From assembly GCA_964555935.1 (NCBI GenBank), contig CAZKUN010000036.1:1-51896 (forward strand): a DNA stretch of 51,896 nt. Direction: 5' to 3'. This document shows positions 17,488-26,509 of the stretch, one piece after another. Positions within the stretch are counted from its first letter, which is position 1. Each line of letters opens with the position of its first letter. Position numbers and translations under genes: made by a program. Under the pieces are notes generated by a model, which saw nothing but the letters and a program-made list of their open reading frames with translations, ran no database searches and was not told the DNA's origin. This DNA comes from CAZKUN01 sp964555935. Lineage in GTDB: Bacteria > Armatimonadota > Zipacnadia > Zipacnadales > VGFC01.

Positions 17488-19917
17488 ATGACGCGTGTCG
17501 GTCCATCTGTCGCGGCTTTGCTCCTCATGACGGCCTCGTGCCTGGCCCAACCAGAGCCCGAGAACATGGCTATCCACAAGCCCTACACTCTCTCCCTCGA
17601 GCCAAACTACGACTACTGCATGGACGCTGATGACGCAGTTCAGTTGACCGATGGCGTCCATACGCAGGGGCACTTCTGGACGCAGAAGACCACCGTCGGC
17701 TGGACCGTCGCCGAGCCCGTCATCATCACCGTCGACCTGCAGCAAGTCGAACCGGTCGTCGGCGTGTCCTTCAGCACCGCCGGCGGCGAGGCAGGCGTGA
17801 GCTGGCCCTGGAGCGCGTGTGTCCTCGTCAGCGACGACGGAGAGAGCTGGACGCTGGCGGGGGACCTGGTTCGCCTGGCGGCGCCTAGCGGCGGCCCTCC
17901 CGCTGCGGGTTACGCCACGCATCGGTTCGTCACCCAGGGGCTTCGGACTCGCGGGCGGTTTGTCCGCTTCGCTGTCATGCCACTCCCGTACACATTCGTC
18001 GATGAAGTCGAGGTCTACCGTGGGCCCGATGAGTTGCTGGCCCAGGTCCCGAGTGGGCGGGAGGTGACGGACATGGCGCAACTCGAGTTGGAGACTAAGG
18101 GTGCTCACGCGATGCGATCCCGTCTGCAGGCCGACCTCCGCGCCGCTGAGCAAGCCATCGAGGGCTCGGACCTGCCGGAAGCGGACAAGGCGGGGCTTCG
18201 GGCCAAGACCGCGACACTCGCCGCCGAGATCGAGGCGTTGCCCGGCGAGCTTCCCGCCGGCTTCACGACGGTCATGCCATTTAGCGATCTCCAGACGAGG
18301 GTGTTCGCTCTCAACGCTCCCGTGTTGCGGGCCCGGGGGCTGCCCGCCCTGACTGTCTGGGCGCAGAACCGTTGGGACATGCTTGAGCCGACGCAGGCGC
18401 CTGAGCAGCCGACCGACTCGGCGCCGTCGCTGTCCCTACACATGATGCGCAACGAGTACCGCGCCGAGGTATTCAACCTCACCAACGCCACCGATGGAGC
18501 GTTGGACGTGTCGGTCAGCATCCGTGGACTGCCAGGGGGACCCAACCCCCAGTACGTGAGCGTGCGCGAAGTGCAGTTCACGGATACCTACGTCCGAGTC
18601 CCGATTGCCGCCGCCCTACCGGAAGCGCCGAAGACGTCGAAGGGCTACCGCATCAGCATTCCAGCCGGGATGACGCGACAGGTGTGGCTGGCCTTCCATC
18701 CAACCGAGGTGAAAGCCGGCGCATACCAAGGGGAGGTCCGCGCGCGCGCGGGCGACGAGGTCACTGACGTTGCAGTGCCTCTCGCGCTGCGCATCTACCC
18801 CTTCGACTTCCCCGCACTACCGTCCATCCACGTTGGGGGCTGGGATTACACCCAGGGCATCTCCGACTACGACGCCGCCCACGTTGACCAAGCTGAGTTC
18901 ATCAAGGTCTTGCGGGAGCACTTCGTAGATACCCCATGGGCCGAGGGCGTGGCGTTCGACGGACTGGAATTCGACGGGGAGGGTACGCTGACCGCCGGCC
19001 CCGACCTCGCCGCGTGGGACAGGTGGATCGCCAAGTGGTCCGGGGTACGCAACTACGCGGTCTTTCTTGGCGTGGGCGATAGCTTCCAAGGCGAAGAGAT
19101 GGGCACCGAACGGTTCGACCGGATGGTCGGCGAGTGGATATCAGCCTGGGTGGAACACCTCCAGGCGCAAGGGCTGGAAGCCCGACAGCTTCTGCTTCTG
19201 CTCGTGGATGAACCACTGAGCCCCGAGCAAGATGAGGTCGTCATCCACTGGGCGAGGGCCATCGGGGCAGCTCAGTCGGACGTCGTGATATGGGAGGACC
19301 CGTGCCACATCGATCCACTCGCGTCCAACCCGGAAATGTATCCTGAATGCACCGTGCTTTCCCCCACCGCCACGCGCTTCGTCGGGTCCCCTCAGAGCTA
19401 CCGCGACTTCTTCGTGGCGCAGCAGGAGGCCGGGCGGGAGCTGTGGTTCTACTCATGCGTGAACGGCAAGCACCTGGATCCCATCACGTACCATCGCGGT
19501 CAGTTCTGGTTGGCGGCCAAGTACGGCGCGAAGGGGTCGTGCTACTGGGCGTTCGGCGATGAGGGCGGAGCCGGGAGTTCATACAAGGCCTACACCTCGC
19601 CCGGGCATATGTTCTCGCCGCTATTCCTCGATGCCAATGGGATCACGGATGGGAAGCACATGGAGGCGATCCGGGAGGGTGCGGAGGACTACGAGTACTT
19701 CGCCATGCTCCGGCGGCGCGTCGCGGAGGTGGAGGCCACCGGGAGGACGGGCGCGGCGTTGTCGGCGGCGAAGGAGTTGCTGGACACGGGGACGGATCGG
19801 GTCGTGGCCGACATCACCATTGAGAATCTCGACTGGAAGATCCCGAAGGACCGCGGCATCATGGACCAGGTGAGGGTAGAAGTGCTGGAGGCGCTCGATG
19901 CGCTGAGAGGGATGTAG
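17488..19917 (+). CDS. Exported F5/8C (CBM32-like) plus DUF4091 glycosidase-like protein
   Basis: 809 aa; GGAGG lies 8 nt before the ATG, and a signal peptide is cleaved near CLAQP. Residues about 25-185 are a discoidin/CBM32-like domain (LTDGVHTQG, VGVSFSTAGG, RGRFVRFAV). Residues about 190-250 are helical. Residues about 330-470 are a beta-sandwich, and about 480-790 a DUF4091 barrel with D574-E575-P576 (LLVDEP) as the probable catalytic acidic pair and REGAEDYEYF near the end. The same architecture and many of the same motifs recur in the protein encoded at 32629-30128. Probably cotranscribed with the GH38-like gene. Confidence 0.82.
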   Translation: MTRVGPSVAALLLMTASCLAQPEPENMAIHKPYTLSLEPNYDYCMDADDAVQLTDGVHTQGHFWTQKTTVGWTVAEPVIITVDLQQVEPVVGVSFSTAGGEAGVSWPWSACVLVSDDGESWTLAGDLVRLAAPSGGPPAAGYATHRFVTQGLRTRGRFVRFAVMPLPYTFVDEVEVYRGPDELLAQVPSGREVTDMAQLELETKGAHAMRSRLQADLRAAEQAIEGSDLPEADKAGLRAKTATLAAEIEALPGELPAGFTTVMPFSDLQTRVFALNAPVLRARGLPALTVWAQNRWDMLEPTQAPEQPTDSAPSLSLHMMRNEYRAEVFNLTNATDGALDVSVSIRGLPGGPNPQYVSVREVQFTDTYVRVPIAAALPEAPKTSKGYRISIPAGMTRQVWLAFHPTEVKAGAYQGEVRARAGDEVTDVAVPLALRIYPFDFPALPSIHVGGWDYTQGISDYDAAHVDQAEFIKVLREHFVDTPWAEGVAFDGLEFDGEGTLTAGPDLAAWDRWIAKWSGVRNYAVFLGVGDSFQGEEMGTERFDRMVGEWISAWVEHLQAQGLEARQLLLLLVDEPLSPEQDEVVIHWARAIGAAQSDVVIWEDPCHIDPLASNPEMYPECTVLSPTATRFVGSPQSYRDFFVAQQEAGRELWFYSCVNGKHLDPITYHRGQFWLAAKYGAKGSCYWAFGDEGGAGSSYKAYTSPGHMFSPLFLDANGITDGKHMEAIREGAEDYEYFAMLRRRVAEVEATGRTGAALSAAKELLDTGTDRVVADITIENLDWKIPKDRGIMDQVRVEVLEALDALRGM

Positions 19918-19975
19918 GCGGCGAAGCCCTGCATTTCAGGTAGGGATGGACTTCTTTGACGGGACAGCCGATAAG

Positions 19976-21643
19976 TCAGAAGAAGCTCGGGATGCTCGCA
20001 CTGTGCCGGCCCAGCGCCCCGTCGAGTTGCAGCAGAGAGTAGATCAGGATGCCAACATGGTCAGTCGCCATGTAGTGTCGCTTCATGGGATGGCCAACGA
20101 ATAGCCTGCCCCGCCAAAGCTCCCTCGCGGCCTCGTCGGCAACGACTTCGGCTAGCCCGAGCCAACGCTCGTCGCCAGTGAGGCGGCGCATGCTCAGACA
20201 GAACTGAATCATCCTGCCGTAGTGGTCCGCGAACATCCCGAAGGGCGCCTGGTAGGCGTACCCTCCCTCTTGGTACAGCGCCATTGCCTCTGGGTCCGGC
20301 TCGGCGCCCGCCTTCTGCCGCGAGTGCAGGACGCCTCGTTCCTTGTAGAACTCCACGGCCAGCGGCTGAAGGAGCTGGGCCAACTCGGGCCAACTCTGGC
20401 ACCCGCCGTATCGTTCGCGCCACGCGCGCGTCAGGACTCGACCGAAGCGTTCGGCCGTCTTGAGGTACGCTGCGCGGTCGACCTCCTCGGCGGCCCACGC
20501 GTAGGCCTGAGCCATCTCGAGCGGTTCTTCCTGCCACGCGACATGGGGCTGCCAGACTGCGAGGTGGCCCACGGGCACTGACTTGTCCCCCGTGACCAGC
20601 TCCCTCCGCGCGTTGGGCTCGACCGGCGACCCGTCGACATTCAGGGCCGCGTAGAAGAGCCCGCGCTCCTCGTCGTATCCGTGCTCGGCATACGCATCGA
20701 GGATCGCGCGTCCCATCTCGACCAGCTCGGGGTCGCCCGCACGCCGCCCGGCCTCAATCCAGGCGTGGGCGACCGTCGACTGCATCGTGGTGAACTTGGC
20801 CCCGCTGTGACGACCGCCGAGGCTGTCGAACATGCGCGTCTCTTCATGGCGGGCCACCCAGTGGTATCCGGCCACCTTCGCGCACCAGGCGCGGTAGGGA
20901 TCGGCTTCGGTCTGGGACGCAACGTAGCCCCACTGGGAGATTATGCTCGCGGATGTGAAACTGAAGGCGTAGCCTGGTTGCCCGTCGCTGTGTCGGTTGG
21001 TCTCGCCGGTGGACTTGTCGACCACATGCCACTCCCACATCAGCCGGGCGTACTCGCGCATCGCCACCGGGTCGGCCTCCCACCAGAGTTCCCAGGCCAG
21101 CGGCCAATTCCACAGTTCGTGGAACTCCTCCTGATGCGAGACCTCGTCCCGGTGGAAGTGCCAGTACATGTGCCCGCCCATCGCGGGGAAGCCCCGGGAG
21201 TCGACGGCCTCGTTCAGAGCGAAGCGGAGGGCGTCGAGGGCGGCCTCGCGGTACCGAGCGTCGCCCGTGATGTCGCTCATCGCCACAAGGGACTTCAGGA
21301 GGGCCTGGTCGTAGTAGATGTTCCCGCCGCCGGGGGCGCGACGGTTCTCGAACCGTCCGGGGTCGAGGCGGACGGCGTCAACGGCGTAGGCAGGCGGGTT
21401 CTCGGGGCAGTCGAGAGTGTCCTGGTCGAGGATGGCGGCGAAGAGGGGACAGCGCGCTTCACCGTAACGGTCGCGACCGCGCTCGATCATGTTGTCGAGC
21501 ATCGCACGCACCAGCGCCGTGTAGCCGCCTTCGGTACCCATCGCGCTCCCCCTCGGTTCGTCGGCGAGCGCGGCGACGCACGCGCCCAGCGCGATGAGCA
21601 CGGACGCGCTCGCGAGCGACCGGCGCGACTCAGAGAATGGCAT
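19976..21643 (-). CDS. Exported six-hairpin (alpha/alpha barrel) glycosidase-like protein
   Basis: 555 aa from the ATG at 21643; this start gives a signal peptide (MPFSESRRS, hydrophobic core, cleavage near ALADEP), while the longer open frame to 21754 does not. No strong ribosome-binding site was seen. The protein is almost entirely helical, with repeated aromatic motifs (MYWHFHRDEV, WNWPLAWELWW, GYAYQAPFGMFADHYGR) at the spacing expected of (alpha/alpha)6 barrels of polysaccharide lyases, hydrolases and epimerases. I cannot name the family. Divergent from the CBM9-like gene. Confidence 0.6.
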   Translation of the reverse strand: MPFSESRRSLASASVLIALGACVAALADEPRGSAMGTEGGYTALVRAMLDNMIERGRDRYGEARCPLFAAILDQDTLDCPENPPAYAVDAVRLDPGRFENRRAPGGGNIYYDQALLKSLVAMSDITGDARYREAALDALRFALNEAVDSRGFPAMGGHMYWHFHRDEVSHQEEFHELWNWPLAWELWWEADPVAMREYARLMWEWHVVDKSTGETNRHSDGQPGYAFSFTSASIISQWGYVASQTEADPYRAWCAKVAGYHWVARHEETRMFDSLGGRHSGAKFTTMQSTVAHAWIEAGRRAGDPELVEMGRAILDAYAEHGYDEERGLFYAALNVDGSPVEPNARRELVTGDKSVPVGHLAVWQPHVAWQEEPLEMAQAYAWAAEEVDRAAYLKTAERFGRVLTRAWRERYGGCQSWPELAQLLQPLAVEFYKERGVLHSRQKAGAEPDPEAMALYQEGGYAYQAPFGMFADHYGRMIQFCLSMRRLTGDERWLGLAEVVADEAARELWRGRLFVGHPMKRHYMATDHVGILIYSLLQLDGALGRHSASIPSFF

Positions 21644-21958
21644 GTGGGCGGTATTCGCAGCCGGGACGCCAGTCGCCTTCGTGGAGCGCCGGCCTATCCA
21701 CGCCCTCTCCGCGCAGTGCTGTGGTGGCCGGAGCACATCCGCCGTACTCGCCACTCCAAGGCGAGCCCTCAGCCTCGCGGCTGGTACGCCTCGCGGCTAG
21801 GAGCCAACTCGGCCCACCCGGGCGGGCGCGCAGGTCGGTGTCAGGAGGACTGCTACCTGCTGACGAAGTGCCAGCAGGCTCTTTGGTGTCCCCATGTCAG
21901 CGAGGACTACTGCCGCGAACCCGCGAAGTCAACGCCAACGAGCCGGAGGAGAGCATCC
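21644..21958. promoter_or_regulatory. Divergent intergenic region with direct and inverted repeats
   Basis: 315 bp between divergent genes. GCCTCGCGGCT occurs twice, at 21772-21782 and 21788-21798 (16-bp period), which fits paired binding sites on nearly the same face of the helix. CCTGCTG (21856-21862) and CAGCAGG (21872-21878) form a 7-bp inverted repeat. No gene seen; promoters not resolved. Confidence 0.4.
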
Positions 21959-24900
21959 ATGCAGTTGCGCAGTCGCGTCATTCCAGCTCACGCCACGGTC
22001 GCGAACCTCGCCGTGGCCCTCGCAACGCTTTCAATCACGCCTACCTGCGCCCAGCCGGGGCAGGTCCGAGACCTGCTTGGCGACAAGCCCATGCTTCACA
22101 TCACGACGTTCGAGTCGGGTCCAGCGCTCGACGGCGTGCTGGACGATGAGGCTTGGGCGTCTGCCGAGCCGGCCGGGCCATTCTGGCATTTCCAGACGGG
22201 CGCGCCGTCCAAGCACGACACGACGGCCTGGATGGGTCTGGACAGCGAGAACCTCTACGTCGCGTTTCGCTGCGCGGAAGCAGAGATGGGGAAGCTGAAA
22301 GTCGACCGGCTCCCGCCGGACTCGATGACAGTCTACGCGCGCGACCATGTGGAGTTCTTCTTCGCTCCGGATGCGCTCAAGCCGACCTACTACCACTTCT
22401 CAGTCGATGTGGCTGGCAACCGGCACGATGAAATGCCCGGAGATGACTCGTGGCGGCGCGACTGGGAGGCGGCAGTGTCTCGCGAGGCCGACAACTGGAC
22501 GGTGGAGATGCGCATACCCCGCGATGCAATCGGTCTTCGCAAGCCTCGCATGTCGCTGGCCAACTTCTGTCGCACCCGACGCATTGAGCCGGGCGAGACC
22601 TCGGCATGGTCGAAGACCTCGGGCATCTTCCACAATCCGGCGCGCTTCGGGCGCGTGGTGTATGGGCCGCCGGCTGATGTGAGCCTGCAGTCCGTTTCCA
22701 TCAACCACCCTCGCGTAGCAGATAACCGGATCGATGTCCTCGTGGCGGGCAAGCAACGGCCTGGGGACGTGGTCGTCAGGGCCCACATGCTGACGGAGAA
22801 CGGGATGTCGCTCATCGGCGCCCGGGAGCTGCAGGTGACAGACGGCCGCACGGCCTCGGTGAGCATCCCGCTTCGCGTGAAGCGTACCCTCACGACACGC
22901 CTGACCATCACGCTCAAGCTGGACGGACGCGTGGTGAGCTTCGCCGACGCCTCGGAGGTGAATCTCGCGGGGCGCGAGGTCGCCCCAATCAGGCAAGTGC
23001 TTGGGCCGGAGGCCCGGCCCTCCATGCGTTGGCTCGACACGCAGAGACTGCGCGGCATCTCGTACGGGTTCACCTTCCTTAGCCCGATGCCCGATGACGG
23101 TCTCGTGAACGCGGAGCCACCGGCCCCAGTGGGACCTGGCCCGAGCCTCCACCTGCGCGGCGAGAGCTACTTCAGGCTGCACGTCAGAGACGGTGAGGAG
23201 GTCCGCTTCACTCTCGCCCCCGAAGCCGGCGACTCTCCCTTCACGGACTCGATCTACGCCCTATTCGGGCCGCGCGGCAAGATGCTGGGCAAGGGGGTGG
23301 TCGCGGCGGGGACGGAGTCGGAGATACGGATCGAGACCTACACGCCCGGCGCTCACACGCTGCTCGTCAATTCCGGCCCGGCCTCATGGAACCCCTACGC
23401 CATCGCGATCGAGAATCCCTACTGGGTCCTCGACGCTCGAGGCAAGAGCCGGTATGTCGGCACGCCTGTCAGCCTCCACTCGTTGCGGGACTGCAAGCTC
23501 GCGGGGCTAAATGTGGGGCTGACCGCTGCGTTCCTGTATGGTTCATTCGAGACCGATGAGGACCTCGTGCAATGGCGGGGCAAACTCGAGCAGGTCTGCC
23601 GGGCCTCCCAGGACGCCGGGATGAAGCTGATCCCCTATGTCGGGTGGGGCTGCGTGAAGGTTGAGTGCGATGCCGCCGGGGACTACGTTCGGGCATTGAC
23701 GAGGCTGCCCGTCCGCGGACCCAATCCCTGTCCCGTCTCTCGGGAGTATTGGGAGCGAACCTTCCTGCGACGCGCGCTCGCGATCGCCGAACTCTCGGAG
23801 ACGTACCCGTGCGTCATAGGCGTCGGGCTCGATCCGGAGGCCTACTACTTCGGCAACTGGTACGCCGAGAACTTGGAATCGCCGGAGGACAAGCGCCTGG
23901 CGAGTTCGACTTACATGCCCTACGGCGCGAGCCGCGAGAAGTGCATCTGCGATGACTGCCTCCGCGGCTTGCTGGACTCCAAAGGCATCGCTGATCCCGG
24001 GTTGCCCGAGGACGGGAACGCCCGGTTCGACTGGGTTGCCGAGAACGATTTGCTGGACGACCTGTGTGCTTACCAGCAGGCCCGGCTCGAGGAAGTGTTC
24101 ACGAGCATAAGGGAGCGCGTCCACGCGGTTAATCCTGAGCTGCAGTTTGCCGTATTACTCCTAAGTAGTGCGGATAACTGGTTCTGCCGAGGAACGGCGC
24201 GCGCGTTGAGCACGGCCGGGGTGCCGGCGCTGGACTTCGACGAGAACACCTACATCTCGGGGTACAGCGTTCGCGCAGTGCAGGACAAGATCGACCGTTA
24301 CGACGGCTGGGGAGCGCGCGTGGCGCACGGCGGGTGTCTGTGGGCTATGAAGCACCCGCCCCATAACCCGAACTTCCTCTCCGCACAGATGTTCAATTTC
24401 GGCATCTACGGCCACGGGTACTGGTTCTGGCCGGGGTTCAGCTCCGTATGGCGCAGCGCGGATACGCTCGGTGGCTACTTCAGTCTGTCGGGCTACTCAG
24501 AGGACTACTGGAAGGCCATCGTTGTGGCGAACCAAGAGATCGAGAGGCGTGTCGCAGCACCGACCTCGTACCGCTCGCCTCTGGAGCGCATCGAGGCCCG
24601 CCTGACGATCCCCGCATCTCCCGCCGGGAGTGAAAGCAACGAGTGGGCGAAAAAACCATGCTACCCGGTGCATGTCTGCGCGGGCACGCGCTTGTCGTTC
24701 ACCGTGCCGGATACGTCAGACAGCATTCGCGTGGAGTGGGGTTACCGCGAGACCCTCGGCGACCGGGCTCTGCTTGTGAATGTGGCAGGGACCGAGCGGC
24801 GGCTGAACGCTCGTGTGGAAGCGGAGAAGGTGAACATCTCTGAGTTCGTCGTTCCTGAAGGCGGGTGCGCGGGATGGATTGAGTTCGAAGGCGCCGAGGG

Positions 24901-24979
24901 CCCCGGAGAGTGTATTGGGGTCAATATAGTAGGTGCGAAACCGTTCTTCGGCGGCGAACCGGGCATGACGCTCCGGTGA
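21959..24979 (+). CDS. Exported CBM9-like plus TIM-barrel glycosidase-like protein
   Basis: 1006 aa from the ATG at 21959; GGAGGAG (21945-21951) lies 7 nt upstream and a signal peptide follows (cleavage near TCAQP). The open frame runs upstream to 20681, but that part is antisense to another gene and is rejected. Residues about 45-236 are a CBM9/DOMON-like domain (LDGVLDDEAW, DHVEFFFAP, WTVEMRIP). Then come two beta domains and, from about 500 to 880, a barrel containing GVGLDPEAYYFGNW and the Cys cluster CICDDC that in GH42-like enzymes sits in a metal-binding loop. The last 120 residues are a further beta domain. Substrate unknown. Confidence 0.7.
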   Translation: MQLRSRVIPAHATVANLAVALATLSITPTCAQPGQVRDLLGDKPMLHITTFESGPALDGVLDDEAWASAEPAGPFWHFQTGAPSKHDTTAWMGLDSENLYVAFRCAEAEMGKLKVDRLPPDSMTVYARDHVEFFFAPDALKPTYYHFSVDVAGNRHDEMPGDDSWRRDWEAAVSREADNWTVEMRIPRDAIGLRKPRMSLANFCRTRRIEPGETSAWSKTSGIFHNPARFGRVVYGPPADVSLQSVSINHPRVADNRIDVLVAGKQRPGDVVVRAHMLTENGMSLIGARELQVTDGRTASVSIPLRVKRTLTTRLTITLKLDGRVVSFADASEVNLAGREVAPIRQVLGPEARPSMRWLDTQRLRGISYGFTFLSPMPDDGLVNAEPPAPVGPGPSLHLRGESYFRLHVRDGEEVRFTLAPEAGDSPFTDSIYALFGPRGKMLGKGVVAAGTESEIRIETYTPGAHTLLVNSGPASWNPYAIAIENPYWVLDARGKSRYVGTPVSLHSLRDCKLAGLNVGLTAAFLYGSFETDEDLVQWRGKLEQVCRASQDAGMKLIPYVGWGCVKVECDAAGDYVRALTRLPVRGPNPCPVSREYWERTFLRRALAIAELSETYPCVIGVGLDPEAYYFGNWYAENLESPEDKRLASSTYMPYGASREKCICDDCLRGLLDSKGIADPGLPEDGNARFDWVAENDLLDDLCAYQQARLEEVFTSIRERVHAVNPELQFAVLLLSSADNWFCRGTARALSTAGVPALDFDENTYISGYSVRAVQDKIDRYDGWGARVAHGGCLWAMKHPPHNPNFLSAQMFNFGIYGHGYWFWPGFSSVWRSADTLGGYFSLSGYSEDYWKAIVVANQEIERRVAAPTSYRSPLERIEARLTIPASPAGSESNEWAKKPCYPVHVCAGTRLSFTVPDTSDSIRVEWGYRETLGDRALLVNVAGTERRLNARVEAEKVNISEFVVPEGGCAGWIEFEGAEGPGECIGVNIVGAKPFFGGEPGMTLR

Positions 24980-25020
24980 TCCGCAGGGGGGGGCGAGCCA
25001 ACGGAGGATTGGGGGATCGC

Positions 25021-25038
25021 CCGGCGTCAGACCGCCGG
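25021..25038. terminator. Short inverted repeat between convergent genes
   Basis: CCGGCG (25021-25026) and CGCCGG (25033-25038) with a 6-nt loop, just before the stop of the SIS gene and 41 nt after the CBM9-like gene. No T-run; weak candidate. Confidence 0.2.
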
Positions 25039-25041
25039 CCC

Positions 25042-25608
25042 TTACCGGTCAGACTCCGCCAGCCGTTCGGCGACGCCGCAGACGAGCGCCCAATGGATCA
25101 TCGCCTGGACCACGCCCGACGTCGGGCAGGCGCCTGGGCCGCCGGCCGGCAGGTCCACCGCCGCGTCGTGCGCGGGGATGTGCGTGTCTATCACAATCTC
25201 GGCCAGATCGATCACGGTCTTCCCCGAGGGATGCGTCCGCAGGATCCGCGCCGGATCGCTTCGCGGCGCGACGGCGATAATCGTCGCCCCTGAGTCCTTG
25301 ACCGGGAGAGCCACGTCGATGTAGCTCTTATGCACGCCGTATTGGTGCGTCATCACCACAACATCTCCCCGCTTGAGCCGGCCGATGGCGGCCTTGTCGA
25401 GGGTCTGGAACACATCCGGTCGTCCACGGCGCCCGGGACCGGCCTCCCCGGGCATCAGATGCCCCGCGAGGTACTCGTAAGCGACGCGCCCGTCGGCGAG
25501 GGCCTGAGCAACTGTACCGACCGCCCGGGTGAGATTCCCCCACTCGCGGTCGATGACGGTGTCGATGTTGGCGTCGAGCACATCCAGGTAGCTAATCGCC
25601 GCGCTCAT
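25042..25608 (-). CDS. SIS-domain (phosphosugar isomerase/binding) protein
   Basis: 188 aa, no signal peptide, so cytoplasmic. The sequence has the SIS alternating pattern: helix, RGDVVVMTHQYGVHKSYIDVALPVKDSGATIIAV, then IDTHIPAHDAAV and a C-terminal PTSGVVQAMI segment, as in SIS-fold proteins that bind sugar phosphates. It is homologous to the protein of the next upstream gene (the PTSG motif and its surroundings are shared). Its ATG overlaps the upstream stop by one base (TGATG), so the two are coupled and may form a hetero-oligomer. Role in the phosphonate neighbourhood is inference. Confidence 0.75.
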   Translation of the reverse strand: MSAAISYLDVLDANIDTVIDREWGNLTRAVGTVAQALADGRVAYEYLAGHLMPGEAGPGRRGRPDVFQTLDKAAIGRLKRGDVVVMTHQYGVHKSYIDVALPVKDSGATIIAVAPRSDPARILRTHPSGKTVIDLAEIVIDTHIPAHDAAVDLPAGGPGACPTSGVVQAMIHWALVCGVAERLAESDR

Positions 25609-26294
25609 CAGTATCCCACCGCCTGCGACCTCTTCCGGGCCGCCGCGTTGAACTCAGCGGCTCCCGGGCGCTTGATGCTCATCCACACTGTCGGTGGCTT
25701 GCCGCGCTTCTCCATCGCCTCGATGTAGGCCGCCGTGAGGGCCCAGAGGATGGCCGTGTTGAGCGTGCCCGAGGTGGGGGCCATGGGCGCGTCGACGCCG
25801 CGCACCTCGATAGCCGCGTCGGCGTCGGTCACGTAGTTGTCGATGGCCACGTCACACTCCCGTCCCAGCGCGCCCCTGGTGTCTCGCACGGGACAGACCG
25901 CGACGGTCAGCGCGCCAGTCTCACGCGCTGCTTGAGCGAACGAGACATCGGCCTCGTGCGCGGAATCGTCCGAGACGATGATGACCGCATCAGCGTTCTT
26001 GACCGATGCCGCATCACTGGCTCGGCTAATGGCCATGAGCCCTCCTGCGCGGCCGCTGGCCTCCGCGGCGTACGGCCCGCGTCGGTCAAAGATCAGCAGC
26101 GCGCCTCCGGCCGCTACGCGCTCGGCGAGGCGCTCGCCTGCCTCCCTGAGAGCACCCGCCTGCTCGGACCGCACCAACTCGAGATCGCGTCTGATGCGTT
26201 GAACGTAGCGCCGCATCGCGGATCGCTCCGTCCGCGCGAGGACGGGCAGTCCCGCCGCCGCGGCCAGCAGCCCGGCAAACTCCCTGCGTAGCAT
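25608..26294 (-). CDS. SIS-domain protein with a twin-arginine-like leader
   Basis: 228 aa from the ATG at 26294, preceded by GGAGGTG at good spacing. The N-terminus MLRREFAGLLAAAAGLPVLA has the RR-x-F pattern and hydrophobic stretch of a Tat signal; an exported SIS protein would be unusual. The body (residues about 45-200) is a SIS fold: ALLIFDRRG, DAVIIVSDDS, GALTVAVCPV, APTSGTLNTAIL. It shares the last motif and overall pattern with the 188-aa SIS protein encoded immediately downstream. Divergent from phnW across 215 bp. Confidence 0.7.
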   Translation of the reverse strand: MLRREFAGLLAAAAGLPVLARTERSAMRRYVQRIRRDLELVRSEQAGALREAGERLAERVAAGGALLIFDRRGPYAAEASGRAGGLMAISRASDAASVKNADAVIIVSDDSAHEADVSFAQAARETGALTVAVCPVRDTRGALGRECDVAIDNYVTDADAAIEVRGVDAPMAPTSGTLNTAILWALTAAYIEAMEKRGKPPTVWMSIKRPGAAEFNAAARKRSQAVGY

Positions 26295-26509
26295 GTTGAC
26301 ACCTCCGGGTGCATCGGTCGTCGTCGCAGCCGTCGAGAATCACCGCGATGCTCTCTGTCTTCTCCAGCGCTCCCGCGATCTCCTGGCGCTCATCAACGAG
26401 CCGTGCGTCCGTCTCGTGGGAACCGAGAAATGCCCGGGGGATGAAGGCTGCCGCCAAGAAGAACCCGAACCGGGAGGCGACAGAGGCCGACGACGAAGGA
26501 GACGCGCCC
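26295..26509. promoter_or_regulatory. Divergent spacer between the SIS pair and phnW
   Basis: 215 bp that must contain promoters for both sides. The frame used by phnW is open through it but has no supported start before 26510. No clear operator or hairpin was recognised. Confidence 0.35.

Noticed and set aside
20681..21958. Upstream extension of the CBM9-like gene by 426 codons
   Set aside because: Antisense to the six-hairpin gene. The ATG at 21959 has a strong ribosome-binding site and is followed by a signal peptide.
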